Below are positions 1-10,777 of a stretch of DNA of 64,000 bases, piece by piece. The stretch is from Caulobacter sp. (lineage in GTDB: Bacteria > Pseudomonadota > Alphaproteobacteria > Caulobacterales > Caulobacteraceae): NCBI GenBank assembly GCA_028291265.1, contig JAQGIK010000021.1, positions 1 through 64,000 on the forward strand. Reading direction: 5' to 3'. Positions within the stretch are counted from its first letter, which is position 1, and each line of letters opens with the position of its first letter. Made by a program: the position numbers and the translations under genes. The notes beneath the pieces were generated by a model, which worked only from the letters and a program-made list of their open reading frames with translations, made no database searches and had not been told where the DNA came from.

Positions 1-3373
<3,373 letters not shown>

Positions 3374-3655
3374 GTTTTTCCTTAGCGGCGCGGGGAGGTC
3401 CCCACGCGTAGAATGTCTTCGCGTCCACCCTCGGCTTGCGCCGGACGCTGACAGGCCCCTGTCCGTCGGGGCCGCCCTTCGCAGTAGTCCGCGGGTGAGC
3501 GGACCGGCCATCGGGCATACACGCGCGCGAGATCGCATCTCGAATGAAGACGGAAATTTCGCGAGACGGGGGAAATAAGGGAAATCCACAGCGAATGGAA
3601 GGGGGCGGCGGAAGTTAATTTGACATTTCGCGAACCAAGGCGTTAGCGCGCTTCG

Positions 3656-4282
3656 TTAGGCATTGGGGGGAGCGCCCACCAGCCACTCCACCACCATCTG
3701 CTCATAGTCGACGTACGGTATGCGACCTGAGCCAAAGCCCAAGACCAGAGCCGTTTCTGGTACGCCTGCGGAAAATCTCTCAAACGCCTCAATCAAGGTC
3801 TGAGGGCCTAGGATTTTTCGGCGGGAAACATTCGCCAGCCAGTTTCGCACAAGTATCATAGCTACTTTGGGGCTACCCCCGTGATGATGGATATCCATAC
3901 CAGCAAGGTCGGATATGAATTTCTGATGGCGAAAAGCCTCAACATCTAAGATCAAACAACGTTTTGATTTTTGGTCTTCATTCCCGTAACGCCTGGCCCC
4001 GAGATCTAAGCCAAGTTCCAAGGGCATGTTAAACCTTGGAAGGCCGTTGACTGAATCCAATTCCGTTCTGGACAAGTCATGAATGCCGTAACGACATTCT
4101 TCAATTATATGATATAGTTTATCAATTCTAACTTGCGCATTGTCGTCTAGTTCGCGCGCAGATCTTGCTCGGAAGCCGCACGCAAAAATAGCAAATATAA
4201 TTGCTTCAAAAATTTCAGCATACGCGTCGTCAAAGGGACAATTGAGAAATACATCGTCTGAAAAACTTGCGCTTGTTGTCAA
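3656..4282 (-). CDS. uncharacterised TIR/nucleoside-deoxyribosyltransferase-like protein
   Basis: A 208-residue soluble protein with no signal peptide or membrane segment. The N-terminus reads as a Rossmann-type beta strand (VFLNCPFDD, residues 11-19) and helix. Then follow RIDKLYHIIEECRYGIHDLS (51-71) and a FNMPLELGLDLGARR segment (84-98). The pattern 'hhxxxCxxGIxDLSxxxxxxxFNxxxELG' recalls the TIR / nucleoside 2-deoxyribosyltransferase / SLOG-like superfamily, where the Glu of ELG (E89 here) is often catalytic. That assignment is inference from pattern, not a demonstrated match. I recall the family as a widespread uncharacterised one. Start is TTG at 4282, overlapping the stop of the HU-like gene by 4 bp (TTGA), so translational coupling is likely. 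The DNA is visibly more AT-rich than its neighbours, suggesting transfer. Confidence 0.85.
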   Translation of the reverse strand: MTTSASFSDDVFLNCPFDDAYAEIFEAIIFAIFACGFRARSARELDDNAQVRIDKLYHIIEECRYGIHDLSRTELDSVNGLPRFNMPLELGLDLGARRYGNEDQKSKRCLILDVEAFRHQKFISDLAGMDIHHHGGSPKVAMILVRNWLANVSRRKILGPQTLIEAFERFSAGVPETALVLGFGSGRIPYVDYEQMVVEWLVGAPPNA

Positions 4283-4614
4283 TGCGCCTTGTCCTGAATA
4301 GCAGCCTTAACTACCTTTCGTACTTTTTGGGCACCGACCGATCCCTTTTTTGGAAATGGCAGGAGAACGACTTGCCCCGTGACTGCGCTTCGACCAAGCC
4401 TCTGTGCGACGTTTGCTTTTCGAGCACCGGCCCGGGGTTGAAAAATACCAAAACCCGAAAGCTTTACCTGCCCACCACGCTCAAGCGCTTCCGCCACTAG
4501 CTCAAGAGTTCGCTCTACTAGCGACGCCACGTCGCTGCGGTCGATATGAGGATTCTCGTTGGTCAGATCAGCGACCAACTCGGACCTTTGCAGACTGTTC
4601 GTGCGCTTCGGCAT
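4279..4614 (-). CDS. divergent HU/IHF-family DNA-binding protein
   Basis: 111 residues. An N-terminal helical dimerisation part (SELVADLTNENPHIDRSDVA, then SLVERTLELVAEALERGGQV) leads into the family signature VKLSGFGIFQPR (50-61) and a beta-arm region with GRSAVTG (74-80), followed by a basic tail. In HU/IHF the arm tip is GRNPxTG, with a proline that intercalates and kinks DNA; here that proline is replaced (S-A-V). The protein may therefore bind DNA without the usual sharp kink (inference). ATG at 4614. It is the first gene of a two-gene unit and its stop overlaps the TTG of the TIR/NDT-like gene. It is divergent from the M61 peptidase across a 137-bp gap. It is unlikely to be the housekeeping HU or IHF because of its divergence and its partner. 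Confidence 0.88.
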   Translation of the reverse strand: MPKRTNSLQRSELVADLTNENPHIDRSDVASLVERTLELVAEALERGGQVKLSGFGIFQPRAGARKANVAQRLGRSAVTGQVVLLPFPKKGSVGAQKVRKVVKAAIQDKAH

Positions 4615-4751
4615 AGCTGAAATCTACGCACCCCGATCGACTTCGCAAGTCCTCTGCCCAACGTTTACGGGGGCAGCCGCTGCAGGATTGCCTTCACTTG
4701 CCGCTAGGCTAGCCGCTACGTCATATGCTCCTCACTCCACCGTTTTGAGAT

Positions 4752-6677
4752 TTGATCGTGATCCGTACGCTTTTCATCGCCACCTCGGCGCTCATCCTTG
4801 CCTTTTCCGGCCCGACTCTCGCCCAGCCCCAGCCCGTGGCCTTCGACAGCGCCATCCCGGTCGCCCGGGATGTCCCCTATCCCGGGACGATGAAACTGGT
4901 CGTCGACGCCACCGATCTGGACCGCCGGATCATGACGGTGAAGCAGACCATCCCCGTCGCCGGGCCCGGACCGATGGTGCTGCTCTATCCCGAATGGCTG
5001 CCCGGCAAGCACGCGGCGCGCGGCGAGCTGGAGAAGGTCGCGGGCCTGAAGATCACGGCCGGCGGCAAGACCCTGACCTGGCGGCGCGATCCGGTCGAGG
5101 TCTACGCCCTGCACATCGACGTGCCGGCCGGCGCCAAACAGGTCGAGCTGAGCTTCCAGTTCCTGTCGGCCACCGCCGCCGACCAGGGCCGCATCGTCAT
5201 GACGCGGGAGACGCTGAACCTGCAGTGGAACTCGACGGCCTTCTATCCGGCCGGCTGGTTCACCCGCCGGATCCCGGTCGAGGCCACCGCCATCCTGCCC
5301 GAGGGCTGGGGCTACGGCGTCGCCCTCGATGTCGCCTCGGACAAGGGTGACGTCCATACCTTCAAGACCGTCAGCTTCGAGACCCTGGTCGACTCGCCGA
5401 TGTTCGCCGGCCGCTATTATCGCCAGTTCGACCTCGATCCCGGCGGCCGCAGCCCGGTGAAGCTGAACGTCGTCGCCGACCGGCCCGAGCTGCTTGAGGC
5501 CAGCGACGAGCAGATCGCCAGACACCGGGCCCTGGTGGTCCAGGCCGACCGGCTGTTCGGGGCCCGCCACTACGACCGCTACGACTTCCTGCTGGCCCTG
5601 ACCGACCGCATGGGCGGCATCGGGCTGGAGCACCACCGCTCCAGCGAGAACGGCTCGGACCCCGAATACTTCACTAGCTGGGACAGGCTGTCGGACAAGC
5701 GCGGCCTGCTGCCCCACGAATACACCCACAGCTGGAACGGCAAGTTCAGGCGTGGCGCCGACCTGTGGACCCCCGACTACGCCACCCCGATGCGCGACAG
5801 CCTGATGTGGGTCTACGAGGGCCAGACGCAGTTCTGGGGGGTGATCCTGGCCGCCCGCTCGGGCCTGGTCAGCCGCGACCAGACGCTGGAGAACCTGGCG
5901 ATGACGGCGGCGACCTACGAGGCCCGCGTCGGCCGCCAATGGCGCGACATCGCCGACACCACCAACGACCCGATCATCAGCGCCCGCAAGCCCAAGGGCT
6001 GGCTGAGCTGGCAGCGCAACGAGGACTATTACGCCGACGGCCTGCTGGTCTGGCTGGACGCCGACAGCCTGATCCGCGAGCGGACCGACGGCAAGAAGTC
6101 GCTGGACGACTTCGCCAAGGCCTTCTTCGGCGTCGAGGACGGCTCCTATGTGCCCAGGACCTATGTCTTCGAGGACGTGGTGGCGACGCTCAACGGCGTC
6201 ACCCCCTACGACTGGGCGACCTTCCTGAAGGACCGCATCGAGGGCCGGGGCCGCCCGGCGCCGCTCGACGGCTTCGCGCGCGGCGGCTGGAAGCTGGTCT
6301 ACGCCGAGACCCCGACCGCCTATCAGAAGGCGGCCGACACGGCGGCCAAGCGCCATGACTTCACCTATTCGGTGGGGCTGAACCTGAAGCCGACCGGCGA
6401 AATCCAGCAGGTGCAGTGGGACGGTCCGGCCTTCAAACAGGGCCTGGTGGTCGGCGCGACCGTCGTCGCCGTCGACGGCGAGGCCTACAGCGACACCCGG
6501 CTGAAGGGGGCCATCACCAGGGCCAAAGGCGGCAAGAAGCCCATCCAGCTGATCGTCAAGGACGGCGAGCGCTACCGCATCGTCGACCTCGCCTGGAACG
6601 GCGGACTGCGCTATCCGAAGCTGGAACGGATCGAGGGCACGCCCGACCGACTGGGCGATCTGCTCAGCGCGAGATGA
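4752..6677 (+). CDS. M61-family metallopeptidase with PDZ domain, secreted
   Basis: 641-residue glycyl-aminopeptidase-type M61 zinc peptidase. An N-terminal signal peptide ends near TLAQ (residue ~25), so it is probably periplasmic. The zinc site is HEYTH (H322, E323, H326) with the downstream Glu in YEGQTQ (E356). The C-terminal ~110 residues form a PDZ-like module (VGLNLKPTGEIQQV, then AFKQGLVVGATVVAVDGE). The start is TTG at 4752 or GTG at 4758; the latter also leaves an intact signal peptide. It is a monocistronic plus-strand gene inserted between rplL and rpoB, facing the terminator region of rplL. No family feature is missing. The substrate cannot be deduced. Confidence 0.93.
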   Translation: MIVIRTLFIATSALILAFSGPTLAQPQPVAFDSAIPVARDVPYPGTMKLVVDATDLDRRIMTVKQTIPVAGPGPMVLLYPEWLPGKHAARGELEKVAGLKITAGGKTLTWRRDPVEVYALHIDVPAGAKQVELSFQFLSATAADQGRIVMTRETLNLQWNSTAFYPAGWFTRRIPVEATAILPEGWGYGVALDVASDKGDVHTFKTVSFETLVDSPMFAGRYYRQFDLDPGGRSPVKLNVVADRPELLEASDEQIARHRALVVQADRLFGARHYDRYDFLLALTDRMGGIGLEHHRSSENGSDPEYFTSWDRLSDKRGLLPHEYTHSWNGKFRRGADLWTPDYATPMRDSLMWVYEGQTQFWGVILAARSGLVSRDQTLENLAMTAATYEARVGRQWRDIADTTNDPIISARKPKGWLSWQRNEDYYADGLLVWLDADSLIRERTDGKKSLDDFAKAFFGVEDGSYVPRTYVFEDVVATLNGVTPYDWATFLKDRIEGRGRPAPLDGFARGGWKLVYAETPTAYQKAADTAAKRHDFTYSVGLNLKPTGEIQQVQWDGPAFKQGLVVGATVVAVDGEAYSDTRLKGAITRAKGGKKPIQLIVKDGERYRIVDLAWNGGLRYPKLERIEGTPDRLGDLLSAR

Positions 6678-6683
6678 CGGGTT

Positions 6684-6800
6684 TGCGTGCTTCGACACGC
6701 GGCTTCGCCGCTGCTCAGGATGACTGAATTTTGGGAAGCCTACCCCAGCTAGTCATCCTGAGCAGCCCGCCGCATGCGGGCGTGTCGAAGGACGCACCAT
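6684..6800. repeat. dispersed inverted repeat, family A copy 1
   Basis: Two arms lie in inverted orientation around a ~27-bp spacer: 6684-6724 (cgtgcttcgacacgc ... gctcaggatgac) and 6752-6800 (gtcatcctgagcagc ... cgtgtcgaaggacgcacc). Each arm also contains a small internal stem (cggcttcgccg; ccgcatgcggg). A second copy with nearly identical arms lies at 32719-32847. It sits between the M61 gene and the rplL terminator, the usual place for REP/BIME-like elements. Confidence 0.88.
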
Positions 6801-6802
6801 AG

Positions 6803-6835
6803 AAAAAGGGCCCGCGGATTGCTCCGCGGGCCCTT
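6803..6835 (-). terminator. rho-independent terminator of rplJ-rplL
   Basis: Plus-strand bases 6806-6818 and 6823-6835 form a perfect 13-bp stem around a 4-nt loop (TTGC). On the minus strand the stem is followed by a T run (complement of aaaaa, 6803-6807). It lies 32 nt past the rplL stop, so the rplJL message ends here instead of running into rpoB. Confidence 0.9.
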
Positions 6836-6867
6836 CTCATTTCGATCAGCAAGCGCTGGATCGAAGC

Positions 6868-7248
6868 TTACTTCACCTGGACGGTGGCGCCGGCTTCGGT
6901 CAGCTTCTTGGCGACTTCTTCGGCGGTCTGCTTGGAGACGTTTTCGACGACGTTCTGCGGAGCGCCTTCGACCAGGTCCTTGGCTTCCTTCAGGCCGAGG
7001 TCCGGACGGACGCCGCGGACTTCCTTGATCACGTTGATCTTCTTGTCGCCACCGGCGGTCAGAACAACGGTGAACTCGGTTTGCTCTTCGGCGGCTTCGA
7101 CCGGAGCAGCGGCGGCCGGGCCGGCGGCCATGGCGACCGGCGCGGCGGCGGAGACGCCCCACTTTTCTTCAAGCAGCTTGGAGAGCTCAGCGGCTTCCAG
7201 GACGGTCAGGGCCGACAGTTCGTCAGCGATCTTTTCAAGCTTCGACAT
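6868..7248 (-). CDS. rplL: 50S ribosomal protein L7/L12
   Basis: 126 residues, the usual length for bL12. The N-terminal dimerisation helices ([20 protein letters not shown]) lead through an Ala/Pro-rich hinge (about 34-52) to the conserved C-terminal factor-binding domain ([20 protein letters not shown], then [11 protein letters not shown]). This multicopy stalk protein recruits EF-Tu, EF-G and other GTPases to the ribosome. It follows rplJ after a 63-nt gap and is followed directly by a strong terminator. rpoB, normally next, is separated by 3.5 kb. Confidence 0.98.
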   Translation of the reverse strand: MSKLEKIADELSALTVLEAAELSKLLEEKWGVSAAAPVAMAAGPAAAAPVEAAEEQTEFTVVLTAGGDKKINVIKEVRGVRPDLGLKEAKDLVEGAPQNVVENVSKQTAEEVAKKLTEAGATVQVK

Positions 7249-7311
7249 TTTCAGTTCCTAGGTATGTGCCCTTGCGGGGATGAGAGGTTCTTGCGGAGAT
7301 GACTTGCGTTG

Positions 7312-7827
7312 TTACGCGGCGTCTTTGGTGGCGTAGGCGTTGAACACCCGCGCCAGCTGACCAGCCGGAGCCGCCAGAACGCCGGCGACCTTGGTCGCGG
7401 GAGCCTGGATGAGCCCGATGATCTTGCCACGCAGCTGGTTGAGCGACGGCAGGGCGGCGAGCGCCTTGACACCGGTCTCGTCCAGCATGGTCGCACCCAT
7501 CATGCCGCCGATAACGACGAGCTTGTCGTTTTCCTTGGCGTACTGGGTGATGACCTTGGCGGCGGACACCGGATCGGCCGCATAGGCCACGGCGACCGGG
7601 CCGGTGAACAGGCTGACGCCCGCTTCCGAATCCGAACCCGCCAGGGCTTTGATGGCCAGGGTGTTCTTCACCACCTGAAACTTGGCGCCTTCTTCACGAA
7701 GGCGGCCACGCAGTGCAGTCATTTCCGCAACGGTCAGACCCATGTTGTGGGTCACGACCACGGCGCCGGCGTCGGCGAAAACGCCCTTGAGCGTATCGAT
7801 CGTCGCCTGCTTTTGAGCGCGGTCCAT
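7312..7827 (-). CDS. rplJ: 50S ribosomal protein L10
   Basis: 171 residues, normal for uL10. It begins MDRAQKQATIDTLKGVFADA and carries the conserved EGAKFQVVKNTLAIKAL segment that contacts 23S rRNA. The C-terminal helix (QLARVFNAYATKDAA) is the part that binds L12 dimers. It is the first gene of the rplJ-rplL unit. A consensus-like promoter lies at 8106-8135 and leaves a leader of about 270 nt, in line with the known L10-L12 autoregulation at an mRNA leader. Confidence 0.98.
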   Translation of the reverse strand: MDRAQKQATIDTLKGVFADAGAVVVTHNMGLTVAEMTALRGRLREEGAKFQVVKNTLAIKALAGSDSEAGVSLFTGPVAVAYAADPVSAAKVITQYAKENDKLVVIGGMMGATMLDETGVKALAALPSLNQLRGKIIGLIQAPATKVAGVLAAPAGQLARVFNAYATKDAA

Positions 7828-8105
7828 TGCGGTCTCCTACTCGGATGACGTCCCGGTTGCCCGGGACGCCGGTCAAGGCTGTCGGCGTGGGCGAACCCCC
7901 GCTGTCGGCCGTCTAAAGCTGTCCGAAGGAAGCAGCGGACCCGCTGCGGCGCTCATCGCTGAGGCCGGCGCGAAATCTCGACTGTCATCCCCGTCTCCGA
8001 ACGGTCAGGAAGGGCTCTTCCTGGATAAAGGCTGTGGTGACCCCGCAGCCCCGCTGTTCACGGACAGGTACCGCCAACGGATAAATCCGGTAGCGGAAGC
8101 CGGCG
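7828..8105 (-). promoter_or_regulatory. untranslated leader of rplJ (candidate L10 leader)
   Basis: About 270 nt between the predicted transcription start (~8099) and the rplJ ATG hold no plausible gene. They contain several self-complementary stretches, for example ggataaatccg near 8080. In many bacteria the rplJ leader binds the L10(L12) complex to repress translation. Position and length fit that role, but I could not fold or align it, so the assignment rests on context. Confidence 0.55.
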
Positions 8106-8135
8106 CGTATAGGTGAATGGGCCCTGCCGAGTCAA
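8106..8135 (-). promoter_or_regulatory. sigma-70-type promoter for rplJ-rplL
   Basis: Minus strand: -35 TTGACT (complement of 8130-8135), 18-nt spacer, -10 TATACG (complement of 8106-8111). This is the closest match to a housekeeping promoter that I noticed in the window. It is placed to transcribe rplJ with a long leader. Confidence 0.72.
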
Positions 8136-8161
8136 CACTCGCAGGACAAATCGGCCGGAAT

Positions 8162-8830
8162 TCAGCCGAGCTCGTCGATCCGCCGGTCGAGGTTGGCCAT
8201 GACCCGGACGAACCGTTCGCCCTCGACGTCGGCCCAGCCCAGATGCTTCAGCGACACCGGCCGGGAGGCGCCGAAGGCCGACAGGCTGGAGATCATCAGC
8301 AGGGCCTCGATCTGCGCCGCCTTGGGCTTGAGGCCGCCGGCCAGGCCGATCATGTAGCCGACGATGTTCACGCCCGGCTGCCAGACCTGTTCGTAGAGGA
8401 TGTCGAAGGCCGGGCCGGGCTCGGCCATCTCGCGCAGGACAAAGCCGGCCCAGGCTTCCACCTCGCGGGTCTCCACCATCTGCTCGGCCAGGGCGCGGAC
8501 GACGATCTTCAGGGCCTCTCGCGCCACCTCGGGGGTGTGGCGGGCTTCCAGCATGACCTGGGCCTGCATGATCGGCGCGACCATGCGGGCCCGGTAGCGT
8601 TCGACGATCTCCCCGGCGCAGGCCAGGTAGAGCCCCTCCTTGCCGCCGAAATAGTATTTCAGGGCCGGCAGGTTGACTCCGGCGGCCTCGGCGATCTGGC
8701 GGGTGGTGGCGCCCTTGAAGCCGCTGGTCCCGAAGGCGGCCAGCGCCGCCTCGAGGATTCGCAGGCGCGCGGCCTCGCCCTTGGCGTAACCGCCCGGAAC
8801 CTCCCTCAGCCGTCCCTCGATCCTCGACAT
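8162..8830 (-). CDS. TetR-family transcriptional regulator
   Basis: The start at ATG 8830 (MSRIEGRLREVPGG) is preferred over an upstream start at 8878, which would run through the operators. The N-terminal HTH contains GFKGATTRQIAEAAGVNLPA followed by LKYYFGGKEGLY, the classic TetR helix 3 and tyrosine-rich helix 4. The C-terminal ligand domain (about 90-222) resembles the DUF1956/CecR-like branch. It is divergent from the DUF2236 gene, with two identical-type palindromes in the 100-bp intergenic region (8864-8875, 8888-8899). It probably represses itself and that gene. Confidence 0.9.
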   Translation of the reverse strand: MSRIEGRLREVPGGYAKGEAARLRILEAALAAFGTSGFKGATTRQIAEAAGVNLPALKYYFGGKEGLYLACAGEIVERYRARMVAPIMQAQVMLEARHTPEVAREALKIVVRALAEQMVETREVEAWAGFVLREMAEPGPAFDILYEQVWQPGVNIVGYMIGLAGGLKPKAAQIEALLMISSLSAFGASRPVSLKHLGWADVEGERFVRVMANLDRRIDELG

Positions 8831-8863
8831 CAATCCCCTATGCCACCCGCTTGCGGCGAAGGC

Positions 8864-8899
8864 TATCGGGCGATACAAGATGATCTATATCGTTCGATA
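8864..8899. promoter_or_regulatory. tandem TetR operators TATCG-NN-CGATA
   Basis: Two perfect 5+5 inverted repeats with 2-nt centres, tatcg-gg-cgata at 8864-8875 and tatcg-tt-cgata at 8888-8899, lie 24 bp apart between the divergent TetR and DUF2236 genes. Sequence identity of the half-sites, spacing and location all fit a pair of binding sites for the adjacent TetR protein. Confidence 0.75.
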
Positions 8900-8930
8900 C
8901 GTTTTTGGCTGGAGCCGCGCCTTGCTCGAC

Positions 8931-9845
8931 ATGACCTCCTACCTCGGCTGGAAGATCGATTTTAAGGGCCCGGCCGGCGAGATGGCCCTGGCCCATCCAA
9001 GCTCCGTCCAGTGGCGCGTCTACAAGAACCCCATCGCCCTGGCCGTCGGCGGGGTGGCCGCCGTGTTGCTGGAATTCGCCGATGCGCGCATCCGCTCGGG
9101 CGTCTGGGACCATTCGACCTACAAGGCCGATCCCATCGGCCGCTCCAAGCGCACCGGCGTCGCCGCCATGGTCGGCTGCTACGGCCCGGCCAGCGCCGCC
9201 CGGCGGGTGATCCAGGGGGTCACAAACATGCACAGCCGGGTCACCGGCGAGACGCCCAAGGGCGAAGCCTACAGGGCGCTGGATCCGGAACTGCTCGACT
9301 GGGTGTCGGCGACGGCCGGCTATGGCTTCCTGACCGCCTACGACCGCTTCGTCAGCCCGGTGTCGGAGGCCGACAAGACCCGCTTCTACGAAGAAGGCGC
9401 GCCGATCGCCGCCCTCTACGGGGTGCAGAACCCGATCGCCTCGACCGCCGACTTCATGGCCATGATGGACAGGCTCTCGCCGCGCTTCGAGGCCCACCCC
9501 ATCGTCGACGAGTTCCTCGGCATCATCACCTCGGGCCAGGCGGCGCCGACCGTGCCGAAGTTCCTGCACCGGGCCTTGGCCCGGGCCTCGGTCTCGCTGC
9601 TGCCGCCGGTGGTGCGCAAGGCGCTGCAGCTGGGCAGGGAATGGGACCTCGGCCCCGCCGACATCATCGCCGTGAAGCTGGCCGGCAAGCTGGCCGACCG
9701 GGTGGTTCCGCCCAACGCGCCGCACACCGACGCCTGCCTGCGTCTGGGCCTGCCGGCCGACTTCCTCTACCGCAAGCCGGCCGTACAGCAGCGGCTGCTG
9801 GAAGCGGCGGGCCTCTCCGGGCCGGCGTTGGCAAAAGCGGCATAA
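8931..9845 (+). CDS. DUF2236 / MpaB-like oxygenase family protein
   Basis: 304 residues from ATG at 8931 (MTSYLGWKIDFKGPAGEMAL); an earlier in-frame start at 8880 would place the start among the operators. The family pattern is WRVYKNPIALAVGGVAAVLL, LEFADARIRSGVWDHSTY and SRVTGETPKGEAYRALDP, typical of DUF2236 (latex-clearing protein / mpaB-like heme oxygenases). No signal peptide is evident. The gene is controlled, by inference, by the divergent TetR through the 8864-8899 operators. The substrate is unknown. TetR plus DUF2236 suggests response to a hydrophobic compound. Confidence 0.85.
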   Translation: MTSYLGWKIDFKGPAGEMALAHPSSVQWRVYKNPIALAVGGVAAVLLEFADARIRSGVWDHSTYKADPIGRSKRTGVAAMVGCYGPASAARRVIQGVTNMHSRVTGETPKGEAYRALDPELLDWVSATAGYGFLTAYDRFVSPVSEADKTRFYEEGAPIAALYGVQNPIASTADFMAMMDRLSPRFEAHPIVDEFLGIITSGQAAPTVPKFLHRALARASVSLLPPVVRKALQLGREWDLGPADIIAVKLAGKLADRVVPPNAPHTDACLRLGLPADFLYRKPAVQQRLLEAAGLSGPALAKAA

Positions 9846-10027
9846 GTCGGAAAGAGACAGACTATTTCGATTGTTAACCTTGTAAGCCCTTATTTCCCCA
9901 CATTTTATCCACAGGGTAGGAACACTCGCTTCCCAAGCGAGTTATTACCAGTGATCGCGGAAGTTCGATCGCTTCTCCTTGGCTGTGACCCCGCAAAAGC
10001 GTCGGCCCCTGTCTGGTGAGTTTGACC

Positions 10028-10300
10028 ATGTTCCACGACACCCGCACCCTGGAAGCCGCCGTCTGGCGCGCCTTTGACGCCAAACGCCTGCGCCGCTTCC
10101 GTCCCGAGCCCCTGCCGACCGCCCGGGGTGAGCACGCCCGCCTGCTGACCATCGCCGCCGCCCGCCGCCTGCGCGCCACCGAGCGGCTGCACGATGCGCG
10201 TCCCGAGGACGCCGACTACTGGAAGGCGGTGGCCCCCTCCGCCCTCGGCCGGGCCCGCGACTGGCGCGTGGCCGACGGGTTCGCGGGACTTCCCGGCTAG
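10028..10300 (+). CDS. small basic hypothetical protein
   Basis: 90 residues from ATG 10028 (MFHDTRTLEAAVWRAFDAKR), rich in Arg and Ala, predicted mostly helical, with no membrane segment or recognisable domain. Codon third positions are mostly G/C as in real genes here. Its stop overlaps the convergent response-regulator gene by 4 bp. The ~180 bp upstream (9846-10027) hold no other gene. It is unrecognised; a chance open frame is possible. Confidence 0.5.
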   Translation: MFHDTRTLEAAVWRAFDAKRLRRFRPEPLPTARGEHARLLTIAAARRLRATERLHDARPEDADYWKAVAPSALGRARDWRVADGFAGLPG

Positions 10301-10620
10301 GCGGCGAAGGCCGCCGGGGTCGTCAGAGCCCGGCGCACCCGGCCGACCAGGTCGTGGCGGGTCTGGCTCTCCATCAGAATCACCGGCAAGCCGGCAAGCG
10401 CCGGCTCGGCGCGAATCATCCGCAGCACCTCGGCGCCCGACAGACCGGGCATGTCGGCGTCGACGAGGACGATGTCAGGCCGGCTGCGGTCGATCTGGCC
10501 AAGGGCGCCGCGCGGATCGTCGCTGGCGCTGACGCGATAGCCCGCCTGTTCGAGCACATCGGCGGCGAACTCGGTCATCAGCGGGGAATCGTCGATCACC
10601 AGGACGTGGGACGCGGGCAC
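10297..10620 (-). CDS. single-domain response regulator (receiver only)
   Basis: 107 residues from GTG at 10620 (VPASHVLVIDDSPLMTEFAA); longer in-frame starts add a non-conserved N-terminus. The receiver signature is acidic pair DD at residues 10-11, phosphoacceptor Asp in IVLVDADMPG, and a lysine-less beta5 (VILMESQTR) where most receivers have K. There is no output domain, so it resembles CheY/DivK-type single-domain regulators. No histidine kinase is nearby. The absent conserved Lys is unusual and could affect signalling. Confidence 0.85.
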   Translation of the reverse strand: MPASHVLVIDDSPLMTEFAADVLEQAGYRVSASDDPRGALGQIDRSRPDIVLVDADMPGLSGAEVLRMIRAEPALAGLPVILMESQTRHDLVGRVRRALTTPAAFAA

Positions 10621-10715
10621 TTGAGGCTCCTCAGCCGGGAATATCGCCGATACTTCACGCCCGGGTCGGTTAACCAGACCTTTCCAGACGCCGCGCCGCG
10701 CCGTTTGGCCGCGCC

Positions 10716-10753
10716 GCAAAAGCAAACGGGCGGCCCCTCTCGGAGCCGCCCGT
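10716..10753 (-). terminator. rho-independent terminator of rplK-rplA
   Basis: Stem 10726-10734 / 10745-10753 (acgggcggc / gccgcccgt) with a 10-nt loop, followed on the minus strand by tttgctttt. It lies 24 nt past the rplA stop, so rplKA and rplJL are separate transcription units here. Confidence 0.82.
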
Positions 10754-10777
10754 CGCCTTTCAGACCTTCAGACCAGC

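Noticed and set aside
3656-4614. Prophage or insertion-sequence remnant
   Set aside because: No integrase, transposase, terminal repeats or target duplication seen around the AT-richer cassette.
4716-6698. 660-codon minus-strand frame opposite the M61 peptidase
   Set aside because: The plus strand has signal peptide, zinc site and PDZ; the minus frame has composition typical of antisense reading.
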